From JAAYOS01 sp050950785 (GTDB lineage Bacteria > Bacillota > Clostridia > Oscillospirales > JAAYOS01), in the NCBI GenBank assembly GCA_050950785.1, contig JBMNIG010000001.1, positions 23,610 through 87,609 of the forward strand: a DNA stretch of 64,000 nt, given 5' to 3'. A program made the position numbers and the translations under genes. The notes beneath the pieces were generated by a model that saw only the letters and a program-made list of their open reading frames with translations, was not told the origin of the DNA and made no database searches. The number at the start of each line of letters is the position of its first letter. Position 1 is the stretch's first letter. Positions 36,167 through 45,517 of this stretch are shown here, one piece after another.

Positions 36167-37417
36167 CTAATCCCTGAGTGTTGGATTGAACACCTGGTCG
36201 AGTCCGGTATTCATCAGATTGAGTGAGAATGATATCAGCGCAATCATGAAAATGACCGGGAAATAAGCCCACCAGGAGCCTTTGATGTGAGCGGAGTAGA
36301 GCATTGCCCAGTTCATCATGAGTCCCAGTGTCGGGACTTCGGTGGTCTTGGGACCGAGTCCGAGCAGTGAAAGCTGCGCCTCGGCAAGTATTGCGGAAGA
36401 TATCTGGAGAATCAGTGCCATGACAACATAGGAAGCGATGTACGGCAATATGTCGGTAATGATTATCCTGAAAAGGCTATGACCCGATAGGCGGCTCAGG
36501 TTTACATGATCCCGGTTGCGGAGTGAAATCACCTGAGAACGCACAGAACGGCAAGTCCATATCCAGGCAGTGCAACCAATGACGATCGCGACAGTTGTAG
36601 CACCTCTTTGATCTTGGCTTATACTGTAGGAGATCAGAATTAGAATAACAAAGGAAGGAATAGATGTAAAAATATTGGTGAAAAACATGATGATGTCATC
36701 AACGATTCCGCCTATGTATCCTGCTAGTAGACCAAGCGTAAGCCCTATGAAAGTGGCTATACTGCCGGCAATCAATCCGATTATGATGGAAGTCTTCGCG
36801 GCTGATACAAGCTCCTTAAGAACGTCTCTGCCGAAATTGTCGGTTCCCAGCGGAAGGATCCTGACATTCGGCACATCGCCAATGTTGATAAAATCCGTAT
36901 CGGAAATAGTGGTTCTTGCTACAAGCCCGCCGTCTTCGTCACTAATGTCGGCGATAATAATGTCCTCAGAGTTCTTGATAGAATCAAGCTTTCTGTCAAG
37001 TCGCTCGTAGTAGTTGCGTAGTGCTTTTGTCATACCTTGTGGACGGATGGAGGAGTCGTAGTTCTCCCACCACAAGGCGAGAAGTCCGGCGGTGTCATTT
37101 ATATCAATGTCCTCTTCCGGAATCCCCACGGCTACAAGCCAGTTCATCATGGATACTCTGTCTTCATCGCCTAAAACATTATCGATTCTTTTTTGAGCCG
37201 CATCGGAAAGCTTTAGTGTGTGACGCTCTGTGTTCAAGCCGTCATAAACAGAGACATAGATGCCTGGCTTGAAAAAGGTGCCAAGCCCTATCATTTCCAA
37301 CGGATTTCCGGGTACGATCAGAGGATAGATGATTATTAGCGAAAGAATGAAGGAAAAGATTATAAAGCCCGCAACAAACTTTGGAGAGCGGAATACCTGT
37401 CTTAGTGTGTGTTTCAT
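36167..37417 (-). CDS. Opp/Dpp-type permease (DppC) with large extracellular insertion
   Basis: The 416-residue protein has one N-terminal helix, then about 150 polar residues (about 45-190), then the DppC core: LGTDNFGRDVLKELVSAAKTS, IPSFVILILISYSI, LAEAQLSLLGLGPKTTEVPTLG. Ordinary DppC proteins have about 280-300 residues, so the loop after helix 1 carries an extra domain rich in acidic residues that would sit outside the membrane, near the binding protein. Such enlarged loops are known in some Clostridia and Thermotoga-type sugar importers of this class. Confidence 0.9.
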   Translation of the reverse strand: MKHTLRQVFRSPKFVAGFIIFSFILSLIIIYPLIVPGNPLEMIGLGTFFKPGIYVSVYDGLNTERHTLKLSDAAQKRIDNVLGDEDRVSMMNWLVAVGIPEEDIDINDTAGLLALWWENYDSSIRPQGMTKALRNYYERLDRKLDSIKNSEDIIIADISDEDGGLVARTTISDTDFINIGDVPNVRILPLGTDNFGRDVLKELVSAAKTSIIIGLIAGSIATFIGLTLGLLAGYIGGIVDDIIMFFTNIFTSIPSFVILILISYSISQDQRGATTVAIVIGCTAWIWTCRSVRSQVISLRNRDHVNLSRLSGHSLFRIIITDILPYIASYVVMALILQISSAILAEAQLSLLGLGPKTTEVPTLGLMMNWAMLYSAHIKGSWWAYFPVIFMIALISFSLNLMNTGLDQVFNPTLRD

Positions 37418-37431
37418 AGACTCATCCCTCC

Positions 37432-38439
37432 TCAGCTGTCGAATTGCGCGGCTTTGACCCTAGGATCTATAAAGCCGTAGACAATGTCAATTATGAAAGT
37501 TGCGGCCAACACCATCAGTGTAATAATCAGCGTCGTGGCTGAAAGTAATGGGTAGTCAGCCATAGTTACCGCTTCAAGCATAGAAGTTCCAAGACCGGGA
37601 TAACTAAAAATTATTTCCGCGACCAGGGCGCCGCCAACCATTGTACCCAATGATAAGGCTAGTCCTGTTATTTGTGGTAGCATGGCGTTGCGGAAGACAT
37701 ATCGGACGATCCTCCTGTCCTTTATGCCTAAGAATCTGCTGTACTTTACGTAGTCGGCATTGAGCTCATAGATCGACATGGAACGCATACCTATGGCCTG
37801 TCCTCCGATTGCTATTACTACAATCGACCAGAAAGGCAGTTGATAATGCCTTATCACCGAGGCAATAAAGCTCCAGCTCATGTTGGGGAGCATAGTATGG
37901 GCATATCCTCCGGCGGTTGGGAAGATTTTCAATTCGATGGCGAAAATCACCAATAGGATCACCGCCATACCGAAAGCCGGGGTGCTGCTTGCCAACAGAC
38001 ATGCGGGCATTACAACTTTGTCAAATCCTTTTCTTATATAAGCGGCAAGAGCCCCGAGCAGATTCCCGAGAAGCCAACCGACAATGATTGCAGGGAACTG
38101 CAGGCAGACTGTCCACCATATTGATGAGCTGATGATATCCGAAACCGGACGTGGATATTGGCTGAATGAAAGTCCAAAATCGCCCTTTAATGCGTTTTTT
38201 ACAAATAATCCAAATTGTACATGTAGTGGCTTGTTTGTGCCGAATTGCTCCGCATAGGTTTCATAGATCCTTTTTACCGCGGAAACCTCGGAGAGGCCTT
38301 CTGCGTGACGGGCAGTAATTGCTGCCACAGGATCATTTGGCATAAGACGCGGCAGTATGAAATTTAGTATGACCGCGGCAACAAAGGTGATAACAAACCA
38401 AAAAATTTTTTTACCAAAATACTTGCGATAACCTTTCAT
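37432..38439 (-). CDS. Opp/Dpp-type permease (DppB)
   Basis: The 335-residue protein has an N-terminal helix with LPRLMPNDPVAAI, about six helices, and the inner loop YVKYSRFLGIKDRRIVRYVFRNAMLP plus AEIIFSYPGLGTSMLEAV, all typical of DppB. It forms the membrane channel with the DppC-type protein encoded 14 bp downstream. A strong hairpin separates it from the binding protein gene. Confidence 0.93.
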   Translation of the reverse strand: MKGYRKYFGKKIFWFVITFVAAVILNFILPRLMPNDPVAAITARHAEGLSEVSAVKRIYETYAEQFGTNKPLHVQFGLFVKNALKGDFGLSFSQYPRPVSDIISSSIWWTVCLQFPAIIVGWLLGNLLGALAAYIRKGFDKVVMPACLLASSTPAFGMAVILLVIFAIELKIFPTAGGYAHTMLPNMSWSFIASVIRHYQLPFWSIVVIAIGGQAIGMRSMSIYELNADYVKYSRFLGIKDRRIVRYVFRNAMLPQITGLALSLGTMVGGALVAEIIFSYPGLGTSMLEAVTMADYPLLSATTLIITLMVLAATFIIDIVYGFIDPRVKAAQFDS

Positions 38440-38462
38440 TGAAACACCTCAATTAGTAAGAA

Positions 38463-38502
38463 GGCAGCCATGCTTCAAAAACTAGTCAGAAACATGGCTG
38501 CC
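38463..38502 (-). promoter_or_regulatory. Intra-operon stem-loop between binding protein and permease genes
   Basis: Perfect 10-bp GC-rich arms GGCAGCCATG (38463-38472) and CATGGCTGCC (38493-38502) with no T-tract beyond TTCTT. This is the classic place for a hairpin that protects the binding-protein message and lowers readthrough into the permease genes. Confidence 0.65.
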
Positions 38503-38517
38503 TATCAGGTCTAAATG

Positions 38518-40428
38518 TTACGGATTGACTAGCTCAATTTTGTAGAGTCCGGCAATACCGTAGCCGTTGACAAGGTTTGTTGGCGGTATATTGTAACCGT
38601 CATCCTTCTCGGGATAATTTGTCCATACAGACTCGTTGGCCGAGTCGAACAGAGCCGGTCTATACATGAGTGTGAAAGAAGGAACATCGGTCAGATAGAT
38701 TTCCACAGCTTCGGTATAGTACTCTCTGAGCTTAGCAGGATCCGTCTCAGTTGGAATAAGCTTGATAAGCTCATCGATACGTGGGTTGCTGTAATGTCCG
38801 TAGTTTCCTGACCAGTTACCCTCAACACCGATAAACTCGGAGCTCATCAGCTGACGGAGACGTCCCCAAGGCATTGTCGGGGCTGAGCCGTCGGTACCCA
38901 TCATAAAGATATCATACTGATCCTGATTTGCAGCTGTGACAACAGTCTGGTAAACCGACCACTCTGGGAACTCGGTCGTGATTTCTATACCGATTTTTTC
39001 ACCTGCGGCAGCAACGATTTCCATCGCAGCCATCCAGTCGGTCCAGCCATTGGGGCAGCATGCGTTATAGGAAAGTTTTTGGCCGTTGTATTCGCGCCAT
39101 CCGTCGCCATCGGTGTCAACAATGCCGGCATCGTCTAGCATCTTCTTGGCACCTTCGATATCATTACCCGTCCATTGGAGGTGAGAAACAGCGTCTCGAT
39201 TATACATTGCCTGCTCGCCGTCGGTCGGGTTCATGATTGAACGCGGAACAGCATCAAATGTCGGAGACTGGTTTGTCATCGCGTTTGCAATAATTGCATC
39301 ATAGTCCACAGCTATTGCTATGGCTTTTCTGATTATGGGATTGTCGAGGCCGTGGGAAGAGGTGTTGTACCATGCGGTGGGTAGGCTTGCGCTGACATGG
39401 TAGGGTGCCTCGTCAATATATGTGGATATTGGAAGGCCGTCTTTGAGCCACAGGTCCTGAATGTTTGGAATGAACTGCTGGCAAACGTCCACTTCACCGG
39501 CTTTGAATGCAACTTCGCCTGCAGGGTTGTCAGCATACATTGCATGTGCAAGGTACTTTGGTGCAGGCAGCTTGCCCCACATAGATGCATCCTGACCCCA
39601 GTAGTTTTCGTTACGAATCAGAACGACTTTCTGGTCGTCTGCATAATAGGGTCCATAGGGTCCGGAAAATACTACATCTTCTGCGGGATCTCTCTTGATT
39701 TCAGCTTCATCGTAGTTGCAGCGCTCTTCAAGTTTTTGGAGCCATGCTTTCTGAAGCATATATGACTGTCCAAGGTACTGAACAACCATAAGCGGATTTT
39801 CAGGCATGCCATCAGCGTTTAATTTTGCCTTGATCAGAACTGTGCGATCGTCTTTGGCTTCAATGGTGTCTATGTAGGGACCAAATGCAAGGGCGTGGTT
39901 TGTACTGTATTTCATGGCAAACTCATGAGAATAGGCTACGTCTTCTGCTGTAACAGGAGTTCCGTCGCTCCACTTGGCAGCGCTTTTTAGTTTCACGGTT
40001 ATCTCGGTCATATCGTCGTTCCACTTATAGTCGCCGTCAGCAAGCAATGGATACATTTCGCCGTCCAGCATATTGTACATATAGAGTGTTTCAAATACCG
40101 TCAGGCGGGATCCGCCAGCGGAAGTGGTGATTGCAAGGGCGTTGTTCATGTCGCTTGATACCGGGTTCCAGCCGTTGGTTGGGCCCCATTGCAATCCAGC
40201 AAAGTAAAGGGTTTCGTTTCTCGGAAGGTCACCTACCGTGTCGCCTCCCGACTGGGTGTCTTTTTCGTCTCCACCCTCGTCATCGCCTTGGGGTGTTGGG
40301 GTGGCAGTCACTTCTTTACCTGTGTCTTCAGGTGTGGGTTGATCATCTTTGTCACAGGCTGCCATGGTGGTAAATAACATCAGCATGGCGATTGACAAAG
40401 CTAGGATTTTAATAGCGCGTCTTTTCAT
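38518..40428 (-). CDS. Family 5 extracellular solute-binding lipoprotein (Opp/Dpp type)
   Basis: ATG 40428 follows AGGAGGAG; longer in-frame starts are not needed. The 636-residue protein has a lipoprotein signal (lipobox MAAC), a linker, and the SBP_bac_5 fold: VKLKSAAKWSDGTPVTAEDV, FKAGEVDVCQQF, NPIIRKAIAIAVDYDAI, GYGIAGLYKIEL. Family 5 proteins bind peptides, nickel, or oligosaccharides such as cello- and xylo-oligomers. The neighbouring glycosidases favour a sugar ligand, but this is only inference. First gene of the operon. Confidence 0.92.
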   Translation of the reverse strand: MKRRAIKILALSIAMLMLFTTMAACDKDDQPTPEDTGKEVTATPTPQGDDEGGDEKDTQSGGDTVGDLPRNETLYFAGLQWGPTNGWNPVSSDMNNALAITTSAGGSRLTVFETLYMYNMLDGEMYPLLADGDYKWNDDMTEITVKLKSAAKWSDGTPVTAEDVAYSHEFAMKYSTNHALAFGPYIDTIEAKDDRTVLIKAKLNADGMPENPLMVVQYLGQSYMLQKAWLQKLEERCNYDEAEIKRDPAEDVVFSGPYGPYYADDQKVVLIRNENYWGQDASMWGKLPAPKYLAHAMYADNPAGEVAFKAGEVDVCQQFIPNIQDLWLKDGLPISTYIDEAPYHVSASLPTAWYNTSSHGLDNPIIRKAIAIAVDYDAIIANAMTNQSPTFDAVPRSIMNPTDGEQAMYNRDAVSHLQWTGNDIEGAKKMLDDAGIVDTDGDGWREYNGQKLSYNACCPNGWTDWMAAMEIVAAAGEKIGIEITTEFPEWSVYQTVVTAANQDQYDIFMMGTDGSAPTMPWGRLRQLMSSEFIGVEGNWSGNYGHYSNPRIDELIKLIPTETDPAKLREYYTEAVEIYLTDVPSFTLMYRPALFDSANESVWTNYPEKDDGYNIPPTNLVNGYGIAGLYKIELVNP

Positions 40429-40928
40429 AACTTCTCCTCCTGTGATGTTAATAACTTCATAATGGGCTGGGCCCATCAATGAGACGTTTTGAAGGTCCTA
40501 AGGTCGGCTATATAATATGTATTTATGTAGTATCAACTCTATGCCGATTGCCTTGTTTGTTTGCAAGATTTGATAATCAGTGCTGATGTCAATACGAATG
40601 TAACGTTACTAGAGTGGCGCCCAACCATTATATACCACACTTTAAGTTAAAATGCAACAAAAAAAATATAATTAGATATATGATGTGTAATATTAGACAA
40701 ACAACAAAAAGCACCGACAGCGCATTTAACAAATATATAATCTATAAAATGCCACATACTGTGTGTTGACACAGTTTTGCAAAACACTAATATTTACGCT
40801 ATTGCATTGAACCTGACAAAGTGTTTCGTTTGAAGGATTATGCTTTTAAAACGCAATATAACAGTGCAATAAATTATGATATAATCGTATAATCAAGCAA
40901 CAAAGTCGGAGCTTTTGGAGGATGCGCG
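40429..40928. other. Divergent promoter region
   Basis: 500 bp between the Opp-type operon and the helicase gene. It contains the promoter and palindrome listed at 40600-40657, an A-rich run (40655-40672) and, near 40880-40892, TATAAT-like boxes that may serve the helicase gene. No gene is supported. Confidence 0.5.
40600..40657 (-). promoter_or_regulatory. Predicted promoter and operator of the Opp-type operon
   Basis: On the minus strand: -35 TTGCAT (40657-40652), then overlapping -10 candidates TATATA (17-bp spacer) and TATAAT (40632-40627), followed downstream by the perfect palindrome GTAACGTTAC (40609-40600) about 20 bp past the -10. The position fits a repressor site over the transcription start, LacI-like in form, but no lacI gene is in the window. 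Confidence 0.5.
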
Positions 40929-43265
40929 ATGGAGCAAGTCATAAACATAGGGGTGCGGGAGATCGTCGAATTTCTAATGCGAGGCGGCAGTATCGATACA
41001 CGCTTTGGTGGTGTTGACAGAGCGCTTGAAGGATCGCGCATCCACCGTAAACTTCAGAAATCTGAGGGGGACGACTACAGTTCGGAGGTCTTCCTGTCGC
41101 TGGAAAGATCTTGCGGCGAATTTGTGCTTAGAGTTTCAGGGCGCGCTGATGGCGTGATAATCGATTCGGAAGGTGCAATGATAGATGAAATAAAATCCAC
41201 AGGTGTTCCGACGGAAATGATCGAAGAGAATCTGCATCCCGGGTATTGGGCTCAAGCCAAGTGCTATGGTTACATGTATTGCGTTGAAAATCAGCTTGAT
41301 CGCATACGTGTCAGGCTTACCTACTACCAAATTGAAACCGACGAAATCATTCGCTTTGTTCGCACCTATACTTATGATGAACTTGAAAATTTCTATTCGG
41401 ACATGGTTGAACGTTTTCGAAAATGGGCAGAACTGCGCAGTGATTGGTCCGAGGTCAGAGATAGATCCATCAAAGCCCTGCAGTTTCCTTATCCATCATA
41501 CCGAAAAGGGCAACGTAGGCTTGCGGTATCTATATACAAAACGATCAGAGACGAAAAAATGCTATTTGCCCAGGCGCCGACCGGTATCGGCAAAACGATA
41601 TCTTCCCTTTTTCCGGCGGTCAAGGCGATTGGTGAGGGCATCGCTGAAAGGATCTTTTACTTGACTGCAAAAACGATTACAAGGCAGGTGGCCGAAAACG
41701 CCTGTAAGGAAATGTGTGATACGGGACTGCGCTTAAAAGCTGTAACGCTTACAGCAAAGGACAAGATCTGTTTTTTAGAAAAGCGTGAATGCAATCCGGA
41801 GGCTTGCCAATATGCTAAAGGGCATTACGATAGAGTCAACGAGGCGCTGTATAAAATGCTGCGAAATGAAGATTTATTTGACAGAGCCACCATTGAACGC
41901 TATGCGGAAAAGAACACTCTGTGCCCATATGAGTTGAGTTTGGACATCGCAGAGTGGTGCGATTGCATTATTGCCGACTACAACTATGTGTTTGACCCTC
42001 AAGTATATCTTAGACGTTTTTTCGCAATGGGCGAAAGACGGGATTATGTATTCTTGATAGATGAGGCTCACAACCTTACAGATCGCGCCCGTGAGATGTT
42101 TTCGGCAGGACTTAGTAAAATGGCTTTCTTGCAGATGCGAAGACCCCTTGATAAAAAGGACAAGCTGAGAAAGATATTATCGAGCCTAAACTCGGAAATG
42201 CTTGCGATGCGAAAAGAGTGCGGTACCGACAGGACACTGAAAAAGCAGGAGCCGGACAGCGAGTTTCTAAAACATCTTTATACATTTATTGCAGAGTGCG
42301 AGAAGTGGATGAATCAGCACCCGAATTCGGAGCATGAAGAAGCTTTGCTTACACTGTATTTCGAGGTTTTGTCTTTTATAAAAATATCTGAATTGTATGA
42401 TGAACGTTATACCACGCTGATTGAGACGGATGGGACAGAAGTGATCATACGTCTACTATGTCTTGATCCATCAAAGCTTCTTAGAGACAGGATGTCTCAA
42501 GGTAGAGCTTCTGTGCTGTTTTCGGCTACCTTGACACCCTTGGAGTATTTTTGCAGTGTGCTTGGCGGGAACTCTGACTCAATGATACAGCGAGTTTCGT
42601 CACCTTTTCCACGGGAAAATTTCTGTCTGATAGTCAATGACCGAATAAGCACAAGGTATCGGGATCGTGAGCGGACTTTGCCTGACATCGCTGACACGAT
42701 TGCTGCAACTGTAGAGGTGAAAACCGGAAACTATATTGTATATTTTCCATCTTACGCATATATGAAATCGGTATATAGCGTTTTCTGTGAGAAATATCCT
42801 CACATTAAAACAATGATCCAATCAGCTAATATGAACGAGCAAGAAAGGGAGGAATTTTTAGAACGATTCAGTATTGGCAATGACGAGACTCTTGTGGGAT
42901 TTTGTGTTTTGGGTGGGATTTACTCAGAGGGTATCGATCTACAGGGCGACCGTCTTATCGGTGTGATCGTAGTGGGAGTTGGACTTCCTCAGATTGCGCC
43001 AGTTACGGATATTATTCGCGAGTATTATGACAAGAAAAATAGAATGGGCTATGCTTTCGCATACATGTATCCCGGTATGAACAAGGTGCTTCAGGCAGCT
43101 GGTCGTGTAATTCGAAGCGAAGACGACCGGGGCGTGGTTGTGCTGATAGACGATCGTTTTTCCACAAAAGCATACCGCGATCTTATGCCAGAACATTGGC
43201 ATGGTTACTCACATGTACGAAGTATCGAACAATTACAGCAAATTGTAAGTGATTTTTGGAAGTAG
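40929..43265 (+). CDS. ATP-dependent DNA helicase (XPD/DinG-like) with N-terminal PD-(D/E)XK-type domain
   Basis: The 778-residue protein starts with a Cas4/RecB-like region: GRADGVIIDSEGAMIDEIKST has the D...E-x-K layout of PD-(D/E)XK nucleases and AQAKCYGYMYC follows. The helicase core has Walker A QAPTGIGKTIS, Fe-S cluster cysteines (KICFLEKRECNPEACQYAKG and NTLCPYE), DEAH box LIDEAHNL and motif VI QAAGRVIRSEDDRG. It belongs to the superfamily 2 Rad3/XPD group and is likely involved in DNA repair or processing of unusual structures. ATG 40929 follows GGAGG (40917-40921 region). Stands alone. Confidence 0.9.
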   Translation: MEQVINIGVREIVEFLMRGGSIDTRFGGVDRALEGSRIHRKLQKSEGDDYSSEVFLSLERSCGEFVLRVSGRADGVIIDSEGAMIDEIKSTGVPTEMIEENLHPGYWAQAKCYGYMYCVENQLDRIRVRLTYYQIETDEIIRFVRTYTYDELENFYSDMVERFRKWAELRSDWSEVRDRSIKALQFPYPSYRKGQRRLAVSIYKTIRDEKMLFAQAPTGIGKTISSLFPAVKAIGEGIAERIFYLTAKTITRQVAENACKEMCDTGLRLKAVTLTAKDKICFLEKRECNPEACQYAKGHYDRVNEALYKMLRNEDLFDRATIERYAEKNTLCPYELSLDIAEWCDCIIADYNYVFDPQVYLRRFFAMGERRDYVFLIDEAHNLTDRAREMFSAGLSKMAFLQMRRPLDKKDKLRKILSSLNSEMLAMRKECGTDRTLKKQEPDSEFLKHLYTFIAECEKWMNQHPNSEHEEALLTLYFEVLSFIKISELYDERYTTLIETDGTEVIIRLLCLDPSKLLRDRMSQGRASVLFSATLTPLEYFCSVLGGNSDSMIQRVSSPFPRENFCLIVNDRISTRYRDRERTLPDIADTIAATVEVKTGNYIVYFPSYAYMKSVYSVFCEKYPHIKTMIQSANMNEQEREEFLERFSIGNDETLVGFCVLGGIYSEGIDLQGDRLIGVIVVGVGLPQIAPVTDIIREYYDKKNRMGYAFAYMYPGMNKVLQAAGRVIRSEDDRGVVVLIDDRFSTKAYRDLMPEHWHGYSHVRSIEQLQQIVSDFWK

Positions 43266-43287
43266 TTGTATTTGCTATCCAGCGTAA

Positions 43288-43332
43288 ATTGGGTAACAGC
43301 ATTCGGACTCATTGGGTAACAGCATCCGAACT
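43288..43332. repeat. Two-copy direct repeat
   Basis: ATTGGGTAACAGCATTCG and ATTGGGTAACAGCATCCG, each continuing to (G/A)ACT, 23 bp apart. The second copy runs into a small hairpin AACTGA-AAC-TCAGTT. It follows the helicase gene. It could be a protein-binding site pair or a scar of a mobile element. Confidence 0.6.
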
Positions 43333-43438
43333 GAAACTCAGTTGATGGGATCAAATGAGTAAGGCAGCAAGAATATTGCTCTATATCACATTTGTTCGAT
43401 ATATAACCACAAGGGACTTGCAGTATTTGTTGCAGCGT

Positions 43439-44287
43439 TTATAGAAACCCTGCAACCGATCCAGCAATATGGGTATTGACTATTATGCCAATCCCTCCCC
43501 AAAAGGTGCCAAGCACTGCACCTGCTATTACATCTCTTGGATAGTGCATGCCCAAATACATTCTGGTGATTCCAACTACTAGTGCGATCACATAGATTAT
43601 TATATGTGCCAACACATTACCGTCCATATATGCAAGCAGAAGAGTGGCTGTATAAAAGGCCTGCGAGGTGTGTCCGCTGGGAAATGACTTGCCCCTTGCC
43701 TTTTGGCCCACGACACGTACATCTTTTAGTCCGGTAAAGGGCCTTTCTCTCCGAAGGATCGCCTTTATCGTTTCGACAAGCAGCCACAGCAAAAGTGACG
43801 ATAGTACGAAGACGTAGGAAACCTGCGGGCTGACACGGGCGAAAAAGAAGAGGGCAACAGCACCGGTGACAAAGCCATTTCCAAGTTCGGTCAAGGTTTG
43901 CATGATACTGTCCAGCCAAGGTGTGCGTGTTCCTTGAGTATTGAAAAAACGGAAGATCGCAGCATCGATTTTCTGTCCGGAAGCCCATAACAGTGATACT
44001 GTGACAGCACCAAAAAGCATAATCAAAATTAGTTCAGTGATATGCTCCAGTGCCATTGAACGAAGGTTGTTCCAAAAGCTTGGTGGCATCAACGATGCAA
44101 AGACTAAAAGTGCTGCCGATATTATAAGCACCCAATGTATTGGACGTATGCTTCGAATTTTTTGTAGAATCCTATAGCAACAAGCGCATTGCCTATTCTC
44201 TTTGAGTTTTAATAAGAGTGCAGGCATGGGCTTTGGTTGTTGTGGATCATGTGGCTGATTTGATATAGAACCTATGGTGTTCACCAC
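43439..44287 (-). CDS. PAP2-family phosphatase
   Basis: The 282-residue membrane protein has the three PAP2 motifs: KAILRRERPF, PSGHTSQAF and TRMYLGMHYPRDV, with about six helices. It probably dephosphorylates phosphatidic acid or undecaprenyl pyrophosphate at the membrane. GTG starts at 44287 or 44284 are the only reasonable ones; no strong ribosome site is visible, so it may depend on coupling with the lipid kinase gene that ends 20 bp upstream. The N-terminal 55 residues are polar with a Cys pair (CACC). Confidence 0.9.
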   Translation of the reverse strand: MVNTIGSISNQPHDPQQPKPMPALLLKLKENRQCACCYRILQKIRSIRPIHWVLIISAALLVFASLMPPSFWNNLRSMALEHITELILIMLFGAVTVSLLWASGQKIDAAIFRFFNTQGTRTPWLDSIMQTLTELGNGFVTGAVALFFFARVSPQVSYVFVLSSLLLWLLVETIKAILRRERPFTGLKDVRVVGQKARGKSFPSGHTSQAFYTATLLLAYMDGNVLAHIIIYVIALVVGITRMYLGMHYPRDVIAGAVLGTFWGGIGIIVNTHIAGSVAGFL

Positions 44288-44306
44288 CCATATTTATTAT
44301 GTCAAC

Positions 44307-45248
44307 TTAAATGTGAGGCTGTACTATGACCCGAGGCGGTGCTATGACTTTTAGCGCTCTCTTTTTAACCTCTATTTCAACAGGACCTTTGCCTAATACT
44401 CTCCCGTCAGCCATGACTGGCATAGGTGGATTTGTCTCAATAATTATGTTTTTGGCTCTGAAACACTGGATCCTGGCATCTTTGATGTGACTTGTTGCCC
44501 GCTTTGACACCGCGTAACCCAGCAACTTTAGTTTTGACATATCTCCCATATACAGCACATCTAAATAGCCATCCATGTATGAATCTCTGCTTCCTATTTG
44601 AAAGTTTCGACCAGCGTATGGCATATTGGTTACCGCAACGACATGCCCTCTGCAGGATATTGATTGCTTACCATTTATAAGCATTGTGATATCCGACGGT
44701 GCTGATGTTATTAGAGTGGCCATTAAATCAGGTATCTTACCGAACTGTCCATGCTGTATCTTGTCCGCCGAAGTGAATACTGCGGAAGTCAGCCCTATGC
44801 TGCAGACCTCAATAAAATAGGATCGTTTTCCTTGAAAGGTCAGCTTCCCGAGATCGATTTTTTTATATTTGCCTGATACGAGCAAATCGATGGCATCCGA
44901 GAGAAGAGACGGTATACCGAGGCTAAGGGCAATGTTGTTTTGCGTTCCAAGGGGAAGGATACCAAGTGTTACAGGAAGCCCTGCTATTGCTTTTGACACT
45001 GCGGATACGGTCCCGTCACCGCCACAAGCTATTACTGTCCGTATTCCACTTTTGATCGCTCTTTCAACAAATGAGTGAATGTTCGAATCGGGGCTCAAGA
45101 GATGCACAGTGGGCTCGATCTTTCGGTCCTTCATCCTGCAGGTGATATCATTTATCTTGTCGGAATCATTTCGTATGTTACCGGCTGATGGGTTGATCAT
45201 GAGCAGGACTCTTTTTGCCCCGTTTGTTATTTTTTTCAGTCTAATCAT
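44307..45248 (-). CDS. Diacylglycerol/lipid kinase family protein (YegS/DgkB type)
   Basis: The protein of about 313 residues has the DAGK catalytic domain: LLMINPSAGN, ACGGDGTVSAVSKAI (the GGDGT motif), GILPLGTQNNIALSLGI, and a C-terminal substrate domain (MPVMADGRVLGKGPVEIEV). It phosphorylates diacylglycerol or a similar lipid. I chose ATG 45248 (AAAGGA upstream); TTG 45251 is adjacent. With the PAP2 gene it forms a kinase-phosphatase pair for a lipid cycle. Confidence 0.92.
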   Translation of the reverse strand: MIRLKKITNGAKRVLLMINPSAGNIRNDSDKINDITCRMKDRKIEPTVHLLSPDSNIHSFVERAIKSGIRTVIACGGDGTVSAVSKAIAGLPVTLGILPLGTQNNIALSLGIPSLLSDAIDLLVSGKYKKIDLGKLTFQGKRSYFIEVCSIGLTSAVFTSADKIQHGQFGKIPDLMATLITSAPSDITMLINGKQSISCRGHVVAVTNMPYAGRNFQIGSRDSYMDGYLDVLYMGDMSKLKLLGYAVSKRATSHIKDARIQCFRAKNIIIETNPPMPVMADGRVLGKGPVEIEVKKRALKVIAPPRVIVQPHI

Positions 45249-45517
45249 CAATCATTTGTCCTTTTACTATCATTATAATTGCTTCCGGTATGCTTCTGTT
45301 TTTGTGTCTCCTCCGCCACGACCATAATGTTGATCAAAGCTCGACAGTATTTTATTATCTTCAGTTGCTCGTGCTCTATTCGCAATCACAACTATGCAAT
45401 ATGCAACTTGACAGGCAGAAGCAATAAATTTAGAATGTGTGTATTATCTAATGGGACAACTCTTTATTTGCAGAATTGACAGTGTAGAAGAAAAAGAAAA
45501 AGGAAGAGGTTCTCGAT

